Shown piece after piece: positions 43,641 through 51,764 of a stretch of DNA of 64,000 nucleotides. The notes beneath the pieces were generated by a model. It saw only the letters and a list, made by a program, of their open reading frames with translations, made no database searches and was not told where the DNA came from. The position numbers were made by a program, and so were the translations under genes. The stretch is taken from positions 1-64,000 of the forward strand of contig JAKOVF010000013.1 of the NCBI GenBank assembly GCA_029782225.1, read 5' to 3'. The first letter of the stretch is position 1, and each line of letters opens with the position of its first letter. Source of the DNA: Chloroflexota bacterium. Its GTDB lineage: Bacteria > Chloroflexota > Anaerolineae > Anaerolineales > Villigracilaceae.

Positions 43641-44446
43641 CGGCCATCCCTATCCTGATGTATCACAGCATTTCGTCCGACGCAGGGCGAAAGTTTCGGC
43701 CATTTACGCTGTCCCCTGAACTCTTTGAAGCGCACGTTCAATATATGGCTGAAAACGGATATACCGCATTAACCGTGACGCAATTGATGAACGCCCTCCA
43801 CCAGAAAACGTTCGCTCTGCCGGAACGGCCGGTAGTTATTACGTTTGATGACGGTTTCCATGATTTCTATGATCATGCCTTCCCTACTTTGATGAAATTC
43901 AGGTCCACTGCAACCCTCTTCATTGTTACTGGTTACGTGGAAGGGACCAGCAACTGGCTGCGTGCTGAAGGCGAAACAAACCGCAAAATGCTGAAATGGC
44001 CGCGGATCCTGGAGCTGGACCAGGCGGGCATCGAATGCGGCGCACACAGTCATACTCACGCCGACCTCGATATTAAAGCGCCGGGGACTGTTCGCAAGGA
44101 GATTACCTTCTCCAAAGAACTGCTCGAACAGAAGCTCGGCCACGAGGTGACTGCATTCTGCTATCCCTTCGGACACTATGACCACCGGGTGCGCGACATG
44201 GTCAAACATGCCGGCTTTCGTGCAGCCTGTGCAGTTCGCAATGCCTTGAGCCACGCAAACGATAATCGCTTCAGCCTGGCCCGCATCACAATAAACAACC
44301 GCACAAGCATAGCCCGGCTGGCTGACCTGCTGAAGGGCAAGGGTCTTGTACTGGCAAGAGAAGAAGAGGGATGGATCACCAGAGCGTGGCGCGATGTCCG
44401 GCGACTCCGTCAGGCTTTCCATGCCCGTAGGCTAAACACAGCGTAG
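43637..44446 (+). CDS. NodB-type polysaccharide deacetylase (CE4)
   Basis: A 269-aa carbohydrate esterase that removes N-acetyl groups from a glycan. Motif 1 is VITFDDGFHDFYDHA (metal-binding DD), motif 2 is ECGAHSHTHADL (two His), motif 3 is CYPFGHYD (Arg/Tyr region), and motif 4-5 are near ITINNR. Domain complete; no signal peptide is obvious, so it may act on lipid-linked or cytosolic precursors. The start ATG 43637 overlaps the upstream stop codon in ATGA, hence coupled translation. It is in the middle of the glycan cluster. Confidence 0.92.
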   Translation: MTAIPILMYHSISSDAGRKFRPFTLSPELFEAHVQYMAENGYTALTVTQLMNALHQKTFALPERPVVITFDDGFHDFYDHAFPTLMKFRSTATLFIVTGYVEGTSNWLRAEGETNRKMLKWPRILELDQAGIECGAHSHTHADLDIKAPGTVRKEITFSKELLEQKLGHEVTAFCYPFGHYDHRVRDMVKHAGFRAACAVRNALSHANDNRFSLARITINNRTSIARLADLLKGKGLVLAREEEGWITRAWRDVRRLRQAFHARRLNTA

Positions 44447-44455
44447 GAAGCACTT

Positions 44456-45559
44456 ATGCGAATTTTAATGGCTACACCCCGGTTTTACCCAGAGATGGGC
44501 GGCGTAGAGACCCACGTGTTTCAGGTGGGGAAACGCCTCGTCGCACAGGGACATTCTGTCACAGTATTGACCACCGATCGTTCGCGCCAGCAGCCGGTGG
44601 ATGAAGTATTCAATGGCATCCGTGTGCACCGCGTTCCGGCCTGGCCGCGCAACAGCGATTTCTATTTTGCACCGGGCATTTATCGCGAAATCATGAAACG
44701 ACCGTGGGACATCCTGCATATCCAGTCCTACCACACATTTGTCGCGCCGTTTGCAATGCTGGCCGCCATCCGGGCGAGAAAACCCTTTGTTTTGACCTTC
44801 CATGGTGGAGGACATTCCTCCCGACTGCGGCATTCTGTCCGGATCCTTCAGCGTTTCATCCTTCGACCTTTACTGGCGCGCGCCAAAAAATTGATCGCGG
44901 TCGCCCACTTCGAGATCGGGATGTTCTCGAGCGAGTTGAATCTTCCGGTGGAGCGCTTTGTTTTGATCCCCAACGGGGCTGAGCTTCCACCGGTAAAGCG
45001 GCAGCCCGCCCCACGGTCCGAAAAAGAAGCGATGATCACGTCGGTTGGCCGTTTGGAAAGATACAAAGGTCACCAGCGCGTCATCGCGGCTCTGCCTTAT
45101 ATCCTGAAACAGAAACCGGATGCGCGGCTGTGGATTGCTGGAAGCGGTCCTTATGAGGGCGAGTTAAAGACGTTGGCCGGCGAACTGGGCGTGCAGGACC
45201 GAGTTGAAATTCGAGCTGTGGCACCGGAAGCGCGCGAGCAATTTGCCGAGGAGCTTTCCAGGTCGTCGCTCTTTGTTTTGTTCAGCGAATATGAGACCCA
45301 TCCACTGGCCGCGCTGGAAGCAATTTCGCTGGGATGCCCGGCGCTCGTCGCCGATACATCCGGCCTGCGCGAGCTCGCTGAAAATGGACTGGCGAAATCC
45401 CTGCCGCTCACCTGCACGGACGAGCAGCTTGCAGAAGGAATGATCGCACAGTTGGATCATCCCTTGCCGCAAAAGGCCGTCAAACTACCAAGCTGGGATG
45501 ATTGTGCAAACGGACTGCTTGCTCTGTATCAAGGCATTGTTGAAAAATGCGCATCCTGA
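44456..45559 (+). CDS. GT4 family glycosyltransferase (first of two)
   Basis: A 367-aa retaining GT-B enzyme. N-terminal: MATPRFYPEMGGVETHVFQVGKRL (glycine-rich loop) and WDILHIQSYHTFVAPFAML. C-terminal: SVGRLERYKGHQRVIAAL, LWIAGSGPYEGELKTLAGELG, SLFVLFSEYETHPLAALEAISLGCPALV with the E-x7-E motif (SEYETHPLAALEA). It transfers a sugar from an NDP donor to a growing glycan. AGGAAG precedes ATG 44456. It overlaps the next GT4 gene by 13 bases. Confidence 0.92.
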   Translation: MRILMATPRFYPEMGGVETHVFQVGKRLVAQGHSVTVLTTDRSRQQPVDEVFNGIRVHRVPAWPRNSDFYFAPGIYREIMKRPWDILHIQSYHTFVAPFAMLAAIRARKPFVLTFHGGGHSSRLRHSVRILQRFILRPLLARAKKLIAVAHFEIGMFSSELNLPVERFVLIPNGAELPPVKRQPAPRSEKEAMITSVGRLERYKGHQRVIAALPYILKQKPDARLWIAGSGPYEGELKTLAGELGVQDRVEIRAVAPEAREQFAEELSRSSLFVLFSEYETHPLAALEAISLGCPALVADTSGLRELAENGLAKSLPLTCTDEQLAEGMIAQLDHPLPQKAVKLPSWDDCANGLLALYQGIVEKCAS

Positions 45560-46770
45560 TGCTTTCCCAATTCTTCCCCCCGCTGAGCGGAGGGATCGAG
45601 CGGCATGTTCAAAGCTTGAGCCAGGCCTTGGTCCAGCGCGGACATGATGTGAGCGTCGCAACACTGCTGCACAAAGACCTACCCGAATGTGAGATCGTGG
45701 CAGGTGTGAGGATCTATCGCGTGCGCGGCACCATGCAGCGGATCGGCAGTCTGTTCACCACGGACCGGCAGCATACCCCGCCTTTCCCCGATCCTGAAAT
45801 CACTCTGGCCCTCCGCAAGATCATTGAGAAGGAACGCCCTGAAATCGTGCATGGACATGATTGGATGGTACGTTCATTCCTGCCATTAAAGCGCTGGAGC
45901 AGGGCAAAACTCGTGCGCACGCTCCATGACTGCGAACTGGCCTGTGCTCAAATGCGCTTCATGTTCAAGGATGTGCAGCTCTGTGAGGGGCCGGGTCTGG
46001 GAAAGTGCATTGCTTGCGCTGCTCATCATTATGGCACGGTGAAAGGACTCGTAACCTTGATCTCCAACCAGGGGATGCGCCAATTTGAGATGAATTTCGT
46101 GGACGCGTTCATCCCCGTTAGCCGCGCGGTAGCGGAAGCCAACCAGTTCGATCTCAGGCAGCCGACTGTGCACATCCTGTCCAACTTTGTGCCGGATGAT
46201 GTGACAGAAGAGGCTGAGCAAGTCTCCCCCAATGGACATCTGCCTGCGCCCGGCTTCATCCTGCAAGTCGGTGATCTTGTTCCGGATAAAGGCATCAACG
46301 TGTTACTCCAGGCTTACAGCCATTTGCAGACCCCTCCACCGCTGGTGCTGATCGGACGCAAGCTGGCCGAGTCTCCACGTGCACTTCCGCAGGGTGCAGT
46401 TCTCATCGAAAACCTGCCGCACGCGCTGGTGATGGAAGCATGGAAGCGCTGTCTATTTGGGACGGTGGCGTCGACATGCCTCGATGCTTCGCCCACTGTC
46501 ACCCTGGAGGCCATGGCCTCCGGCCGAGCGGTGATCGGCTCCCGGCTCGGCGGCATCACAGATCAGATTGCCGATCGCGAAACCGGCCTACTGGTGGAGC
46601 CTGGCAGCGCCCCTGAACTGGAGACTGCCATGGCTCAATTGATCATGGACAACAAATTGCGTGAGCGCCTTGGCCGGGCCGCCAGGGAACGCGTAAAAGA
46701 ATTCCAGGCATCGAACATCGTCGCCAGGCTTGAGCAGATTTACGGAAACCTTATCCATGATAACCATTAA
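45547..46770 (+). CDS. GT4 family glycosyltransferase (second of two)
   Basis: A 407-aa GT-B enzyme. N-terminal: MLSQFFPPLSGGIERHVQSLSQAL and EIVHGHDWMVRSFL. C-terminal: FILQVGDLVPDKGINVLLQAYSHL, LVLIGRKLAES, VASTCLDASPTVTLEAMASGRAVIGSRLGG (E-x7-E region) and LVEPGSAPELETAMAQL. A Cys-rich insertion (CELACAQMRFMFKDVQLCEGPG, CIACAAHH, in part) around residues 125-160 is typical of a subset of GT4 enzymes and may bind metal. It overlaps the upstream gene by 13 bases and the flippase by 14 bases. Sugar specificity unknown. Confidence 0.9.
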   Translation: MRILMLSQFFPPLSGGIERHVQSLSQALVQRGHDVSVATLLHKDLPECEIVAGVRIYRVRGTMQRIGSLFTTDRQHTPPFPDPEITLALRKIIEKERPEIVHGHDWMVRSFLPLKRWSRAKLVRTLHDCELACAQMRFMFKDVQLCEGPGLGKCIACAAHHYGTVKGLVTLISNQGMRQFEMNFVDAFIPVSRAVAEANQFDLRQPTVHILSNFVPDDVTEEAEQVSPNGHLPAPGFILQVGDLVPDKGINVLLQAYSHLQTPPPLVLIGRKLAESPRALPQGAVLIENLPHALVMEAWKRCLFGTVASTCLDASPTVTLEAMASGRAVIGSRLGGITDQIADRETGLLVEPGSAPELETAMAQLIMDNKLRERLGRAARERVKEFQASNIVARLEQIYGNLIHDNH

Positions 46771-49663
46771 ACTGGAAAACAACTTCGTCAAACAGGCTGC
46801 CAGCTCTTTGCGCGAGCATCTTCGAATCCCGCTCTTTGCCAACGCGTATATGCTGGTTGCCAATCAAGGCGCTACCGCAGTACTTGGCCTGCTTTATTGG
46901 ACCTTGGCCGCCCGCCTTTATCCGGTGGAAGAGGTTGGAGAGAATTCCGCAATTATTTCATCCATCATTTTTCTGGCGATGCTTTCGGAACTGAGCCTGA
47001 AAAGCGCCGCGACCCGCTTTGTACCGCGTGCCGGGAAGAACACGGTCCGGCTGATCGTTACCACGCTTGGAATCAATGTCGGGGTCGCGATCGTTGTGAG
47101 CAGTTTCCTGCTGACCCTGGGAAGACGCTTCGAGCTGACCGAAAACCTGCTCGCCAAAATGGATGTTTCTCCCATCTGGATCGTTCTCGCGGCAGTGGTT
47201 TGGACCATTTATTACGTTCTCGATGGCATCCTGACCGGGATGCGGCAGGCAAAATCAGTCCTCATTAAGAATGCCGTTCAAAGCATCGCCAAGATCCTGC
47301 TGCTGATCGTCTTTTTCCGCTCCTTTGCCGACTACGGGCTGGTGATCTCCTGGTTCCTGCCAGCCCCTGTCATCGTGCTTATCTTTGGCGCGCTCATCTT
47401 CCTGCGTTTCCTGCCGCGGCATCTCAAGCTGGACCTGGCCCAAACCCGCGCCATCACGACGCGTGAATTGTTCACATCCATTTCTGGCGATTACATCGGC
47501 GGAGTCCTGGCAGAGACTAGTACCCGCCTGCTGCCATTGATCGTGCTTTCCTTCCTTGGGAGTAAATCCGCGGCGTATTTCAATCAGGCCTGGGTGGTTG
47601 CGACGCCTTTTTATCTGGTCGCAACGAATATGTCCTCCTCCTTCGTGGTCGAATCATCGGCCAATATGAAGCAGATTTCGCTTCACAGCCGGCGCATTCT
47701 ACGGCAGATGATGATCTTCCTGATCCCCGCTGTTGCAGCAATGTGGGTCGGCGCTCCATTATTGCTTTCCGTATTTGGAAAGACTTACGCAGCGGAGAGC
47801 TTTCGGCTGTTGCGCTGGCTGACTCTTGCCACGTTGCCGTTCATGTTCAATGCCTGGTTCCTCAGCTATGCGCGCGTCCTTGGACAGGCAAAGACCATTA
47901 TCATCGTGCAGGGGGCGCAGTTGGTGACGACACTGGGAATCTGCTACGCAGCCATTTCGTATTACGGCATTGACAGCGTCGGCATGGCCTGGCTCATATC
48001 TCAATCCCTGATCTTTGCAGGCGCATTGATCAAGTCAATCCCGGTCCTGTGGCCGAAGGCAAATCAGGACAAGACAGTGCGGAGTGTCACACGGAACCAG
48101 CTTTCCCGCCGCGTTGACTGGCGTTTCCTCCTGCCCAAGAGCCGCGCGGAAAATACCATCTGCTTTGCGGACGGTGCGTTGGCAGACTCTGTCGCAGCCA
48201 TCTCAAAGCAAATGAGGGACGGCAGTTCCCAGGTCCGGGGGAGATGCGATCTCGCAGTGGCCGTGAATCCAGATCACAAGGTCCTGCAAAAAGCCGCGGA
48301 AGCATTAAGTCCTGAAGGCTGTCTCTACGCGGAGTGGTCTCCACTGCGGGCGGGCGGCATTGGGAGCATTCGCCGCCGCTTGAAAAAAGCTGGCTTTACA
48401 TGGATCAAGTGGTATGTTCCGCTGCCCAATCCCGTACAGCCCCGCTTTTGGATTCCGCTGGAGTCGGCTCATGCGGGTTCGCTGCATGTTGCGCAGGCTC
48501 TGTTTCCTGGCAAGCATCTTGTTCACAAGCTGATGCGGCCGTTTGCAGAAAATGCATTATGGATCCTCATTCGTTCGGGATGGGTACCCTGTTTGAGCAT
48601 GGTAGCTGGCAGAGGTGTGCAGACCGCTGATCTATTCGATGAAATCCGGTCACGATGGGAAAGGATGCACCCGGCAAAACCGGCACAACAACTGTCCTTC
48701 CTGATTAAGACCAGCGGTGTTCAGCTCTTCAGCAAGATTGTCTGCCTGGTATTCTCAAATCCAGATTCGGGAATTCCAGACTGGGTGATTAAGGTCCCGC
48801 GTTTTCCAGAAGATGCGGCCTCCCTGGAACATGAAAAGATCATTTTGAACGAATTATCCCGGATGGTGGAACAAAAGCGTTCCGCGTTGGGGATACCGTC
48901 TATGTTGTTCAACGCAAAGCTCAACGACATGGAGTTTTACGGGCAGACTGCGCTACAGGGTAAGCCGTTGACACAGGGTATTTCAGGCAGGCAGCTCCAT
49001 GAGACCGCTCACCGCATGACGGAGTTTCAAATTGCTCTGGCAGAGGCCAGTGTTAGATGGGCAGACACAACCACAAGTCAGGAAATCGTGGATCGAATGC
49101 TTGAAAAACTGACGATATTTGTGAACAGTCTCCCAGGTTCCAACCATCTGGCCCAATCGCGGCGTCTTTTGCAACACCTTCCGTATTTGCCCCCGGTGTT
49201 TTCCCACAATGACTTCACGCCCTGGAATATTGTGCAGGCACGCGATCGACTCAGCGTTTTTGACTGGAGCGATGCACAGCAAAAGGGTCTGCCCATGCTT
49301 GACCTGATCTATGGCTTATCCACTTTGGCTTTTTGGCTGGATCATGCTAATAGTGCAGAGAGCATGAAACTGTCTTACCAGAATTTGGTCGACCCGCAGG
49401 ATCCCAAAGGCGCGGTGTTCGCGGAATGCCTGGCTCTTTATGCAAAACGGGTGGGGATCGAATCGGAACTGGTCGGGCCATTGCGGTTATTAACCTGGAT
49501 GCACCACAGCTTCAACGAGTTGGATAATTACCAGATAGAAATGGCCGGGACTCCACGTTCGTTCACCAGCGTGTGTGCACCCCTGTGGGGCGTGGAATTG
49601 AAGCTTCAGCAATCGAATCAAATCAAAACTTCAAGTGTGGGAGAGAAGATCCAACATGGATGA
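46757..49663 (+). CDS. Fusion: polysaccharide flippase + methyltransferase-like + phosphotransferase-like domains
   Basis: A 968-aa protein. Residues about 20-440 form a MATE/MurJ-type flippase with about 12 helices (MLVANQGATAVLGLLYWTLAARL, KSAATRFVPRAGK, TRELFTSISGDYIGGVLAETSTR, in part). About 464-570 read like a degenerate SAM-methyltransferase: NTICFADGALADSVA, CDLAVAVNPDHKVL, ALSPEGCLYAEWSPL, but no glycine-rich SAM loop is evident. About 645-950 resemble aminoglycoside-phosphotransferase/choline-kinase fold: HNDFTPWN (His817, Brenner-type HxDxxxxN) and DWSD at about 836. The usual flippase alone is about 480 aa. The fusion would couple lipid-linked glycan export to a kinase step. ATG 46757 overlaps the GT4 gene end. 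Confidence 0.85.
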   Translation: MITIKLENNFVKQAASSLREHLRIPLFANAYMLVANQGATAVLGLLYWTLAARLYPVEEVGENSAIISSIIFLAMLSELSLKSAATRFVPRAGKNTVRLIVTTLGINVGVAIVVSSFLLTLGRRFELTENLLAKMDVSPIWIVLAAVVWTIYYVLDGILTGMRQAKSVLIKNAVQSIAKILLLIVFFRSFADYGLVISWFLPAPVIVLIFGALIFLRFLPRHLKLDLAQTRAITTRELFTSISGDYIGGVLAETSTRLLPLIVLSFLGSKSAAYFNQAWVVATPFYLVATNMSSSFVVESSANMKQISLHSRRILRQMMIFLIPAVAAMWVGAPLLLSVFGKTYAAESFRLLRWLTLATLPFMFNAWFLSYARVLGQAKTIIIVQGAQLVTTLGICYAAISYYGIDSVGMAWLISQSLIFAGALIKSIPVLWPKANQDKTVRSVTRNQLSRRVDWRFLLPKSRAENTICFADGALADSVAAISKQMRDGSSQVRGRCDLAVAVNPDHKVLQKAAEALSPEGCLYAEWSPLRAGGIGSIRRRLKKAGFTWIKWYVPLPNPVQPRFWIPLESAHAGSLHVAQALFPGKHLVHKLMRPFAENALWILIRSGWVPCLSMVAGRGVQTADLFDEIRSRWERMHPAKPAQQLSFLIKTSGVQLFSKIVCLVFSNPDSGIPDWVIKVPRFPEDAASLEHEKIILNELSRMVEQKRSALGIPSMLFNAKLNDMEFYGQTALQGKPLTQGISGRQLHETAHRMTEFQIALAEASVRWADTTTSQEIVDRMLEKLTIFVNSLPGSNHLAQSRRLLQHLPYLPPVFSHNDFTPWNIVQARDRLSVFDWSDAQQKGLPMLDLIYGLSTLAFWLDHANSAESMKLSYQNLVDPQDPKGAVFAECLALYAKRVGIESELVGPLRLLTWMHHSFNELDNYQIEMAGTPRSFTSVCAPLWGVELKLQQSNQIKTSSVGEKIQHG

Positions 49664-50534
49664 TACAACATACGTTTTTATTTCGCCGCACCTGGATGAT
49701 GCCGTACTTTCCTGTGGGGGCCTTATCCACCAATTGGCTGCCCGAGGCAGACAGGTAAAGATCGTCACTGTGGCAACTGCCGATGATGGAAGTGAGCTTC
49801 CTCCCAGTTGGCTCGCCCAGCGCAATCTGCGAAGCTGGGGAGGGCAGAAAAACATCTTTGCAGTTCGACGCTCAGAAGATGTACATGCAGCCAGGCGATT
49901 AGGCGCTGAGGTAGTCCATCTCGGTTTTCTGGATTGTATGTATCGCCGAGATACACGGCAAATGCCTCTGTACAGCAAGAGCGTCACAGATGTTCAAGTT
50001 GATCCCTTCGATTGGGAATCGTTTACTTCCCTGCTTGAAAGTGCACTGGGTACCCTTTTCAATCAGCTACTTCCCAGGGAACTCCGGGTTTTCTGTCCGC
50101 TGGCACTTGGGAATCATGTTGATCATGTGCTGGTACGCCGCGTAGTAGAGGCGCTGATCCCTGCCCAGCAGCGGATTTATTATGAGGATTTTCCATACGC
50201 AATGGGAGTGCGTCACCCAAACGGAGAGGCATGCGGACTCAGCCCCTTTACAGTGCCACTGTCGTCCGCTGATGTAAAAGCGCGGGTGGAAGCCTGTGCG
50301 TGTTATACGTCGCAGCTTCCCGGGCTGTTTCCCACCACGTTTGAACGGGTCTCAGAAGTCGTTCGAGCGCGCGTCCCTGTCGTTGGAGAATTGATCCCTT
50401 CCTATTCGAGCCCAAGCGTGTCGATTCAAAAGATGGAAGCGCTTTCCCAGATGCACATCCTGCGGGTTGGAGGTGAAAGATACTGGGCGCTTGATCCGGT
50501 CACCATGGAACAAGAGGCTGGAGTTTCAGCATGA
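49656..50534 (+). CDS. PIG-L family deacetylase (LmbE-like)
   Basis: A 292-aa zinc-dependent deacetylase of the PIG-L/LmbE family, which removes acetyl groups from N-acetylglucosamine derivatives. Zinc-site motif FISPHLDDAVLSCGGLIHQL (the usual PHPDDxxL, here with Leu at the second position) and LGNHVDHVLVRRV with the second His cluster. The start ATG 49656 overlaps the flippase gene by 8 bases (ATGGATGA), with GAGAG 9 nt upstream. It overlaps the next gene (ATGA 50531). It may deacetylate a lipid-linked amino sugar or release a sugar for the acyltransferase that follows. Confidence 0.88.
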   Translation: MDDTTYVFISPHLDDAVLSCGGLIHQLAARGRQVKIVTVATADDGSELPPSWLAQRNLRSWGGQKNIFAVRRSEDVHAARRLGAEVVHLGFLDCMYRRDTRQMPLYSKSVTDVQVDPFDWESFTSLLESALGTLFNQLLPRELRVFCPLALGNHVDHVLVRRVVEALIPAQQRIYYEDFPYAMGVRHPNGEACGLSPFTVPLSSADVKARVEACACYTSQLPGLFPTTFERVSEVVRARVPVVGELIPSYSSPSVSIQKMEALSQMHILRVGGERYWALDPVTMEQEAGVSA

Positions 50535-51709
50535 ACGAACAGTCGAATCTACAGATCAAAGTCATTGATTCCACTGAAGAATTCGAATCTCTTCAGAGCG
50601 AATGGGATGAGCTTGTTGTACACACATCAGGAAACGTATTCCTGATGCACGCCTGGTTATCCGGTTGGTGGAGGGTATACGGGGACGGAAACCGCCTGCA
50701 CATTGTGACCGTGCGAGATTCCGGAAAACTGGTCGGTGCCTTGCCTTTAATGTTGGAAAAAGGCACAGGCGGGATTAGACGTCTTCAGTTTGTGGGTTCC
50801 GGCGAAGTCACGCCAAACCATTTGGATCTCATAGCCAGGCCCGCGGATGAGCCAGGGGTCATGCAGGCTTTATTGGAACACCTGGCGGATATCCGAAGCC
50901 GGTGGGATGTTCTTGAACTGAACAAGCTGTTGGCACACAGCAATTTTCCGAAAAGCCTGAAGGATTTCTTTGATCGACGGCAGATGACGACCAGGCTGGC
51001 GCCTTCTACGCAATGTCAATATATCGCGCTGCCAGAAAGCTTTGATGAGTACCTTAAGACGAGGTCCTATAATAAAAGACGGAGTCTGACCAGAAGCAAA
51101 GGCAAGCTGATCACTGATTATCCATCTGCCAGATTTGCTTTTGTCAGGGATCCGGAAGAATTGTCCAGAATCATGGGAAAGCTCATCGATTTGCATCAAC
51201 TTCGATGGCGAGCCAGAGGATATCCCGGAGCATTTGCCACTCATCAGTTCCGCCAGTTCCATTACGATACTTCCTCCCGCTTTCTGAAAACGGGACAACT
51301 AAAGATGAGCTATTTGGAAGTGGACTCCCAAATCATCGCCGTTTGTTATTGCTTTCAGATTCAGGATGTTGTGCAGGGATACCTTCCCAGTTTTGATCAG
51401 CAATGGGCAAAGTACAGCCCTGGTGCTCTTCTGAAGGCTTACACGATTGAACAAGCCATAGAGGAGGGAGCGCGCGAATTCGACTTTTTGGAAGGCGAAG
51501 AGGCCGACAAAATCGGCTGGACCACAAACTCCCGAAGCAACCTATTGTGCCGAGTTTATGCCAGTACGTGGCGCGGCAATCTAGTGCGCGAATACGATTC
51601 CATGTTGGAAGCGGTGAGGGAGTGGGGCGTTAAATACGTTCCTGTCAAGATTCGCCGACCTCTCTGGCAGCTATTCTTACGATGGAATGCCACTCAGGCC
51701 AGCAGATGA
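50531..51709 (+). CDS. CelD/BcsL-type acetyltransferase (GNAT/FemAB-like)
   Basis: A 392-aa GNAT-superfamily protein. N-terminal: FESLQSEWDELV and FLMHAWLSGWWRVYG. Central: KTRSYNKRRSLTRSKGKL and RIMGKLIDLHQLRWRARGYPGAF. C-terminal: YSPGALLKAYTIEQAIEEGAREFDFLEGEEADKIGWTTN, in part. This matches the CelD/BcsL family of predicted cellulose-biosynthesis acetyltransferases, which transfer acyl groups to amino sugars or polysaccharides. The start ATG 50531 overlaps the upstream stop. A gap of 55 bases follows. Confidence 0.87.
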   Translation: MNEQSNLQIKVIDSTEEFESLQSEWDELVVHTSGNVFLMHAWLSGWWRVYGDGNRLHIVTVRDSGKLVGALPLMLEKGTGGIRRLQFVGSGEVTPNHLDLIARPADEPGVMQALLEHLADIRSRWDVLELNKLLAHSNFPKSLKDFFDRRQMTTRLAPSTQCQYIALPESFDEYLKTRSYNKRRSLTRSKGKLITDYPSARFAFVRDPEELSRIMGKLIDLHQLRWRARGYPGAFATHQFRQFHYDTSSRFLKTGQLKMSYLEVDSQIIAVCYCFQIQDVVQGYLPSFDQQWAKYSPGALLKAYTIEQAIEEGAREFDFLEGEEADKIGWTTNSRSNLLCRVYASTWRGNLVREYDSMLEAVREWGVKYVPVKIRRPLWQLFLRWNATQASR

Positions 51710-51764
51710 AGTCATGGTTGTGTATGTGTAACCATATCATAGTGCCGGAAAAAACATCGAACGG

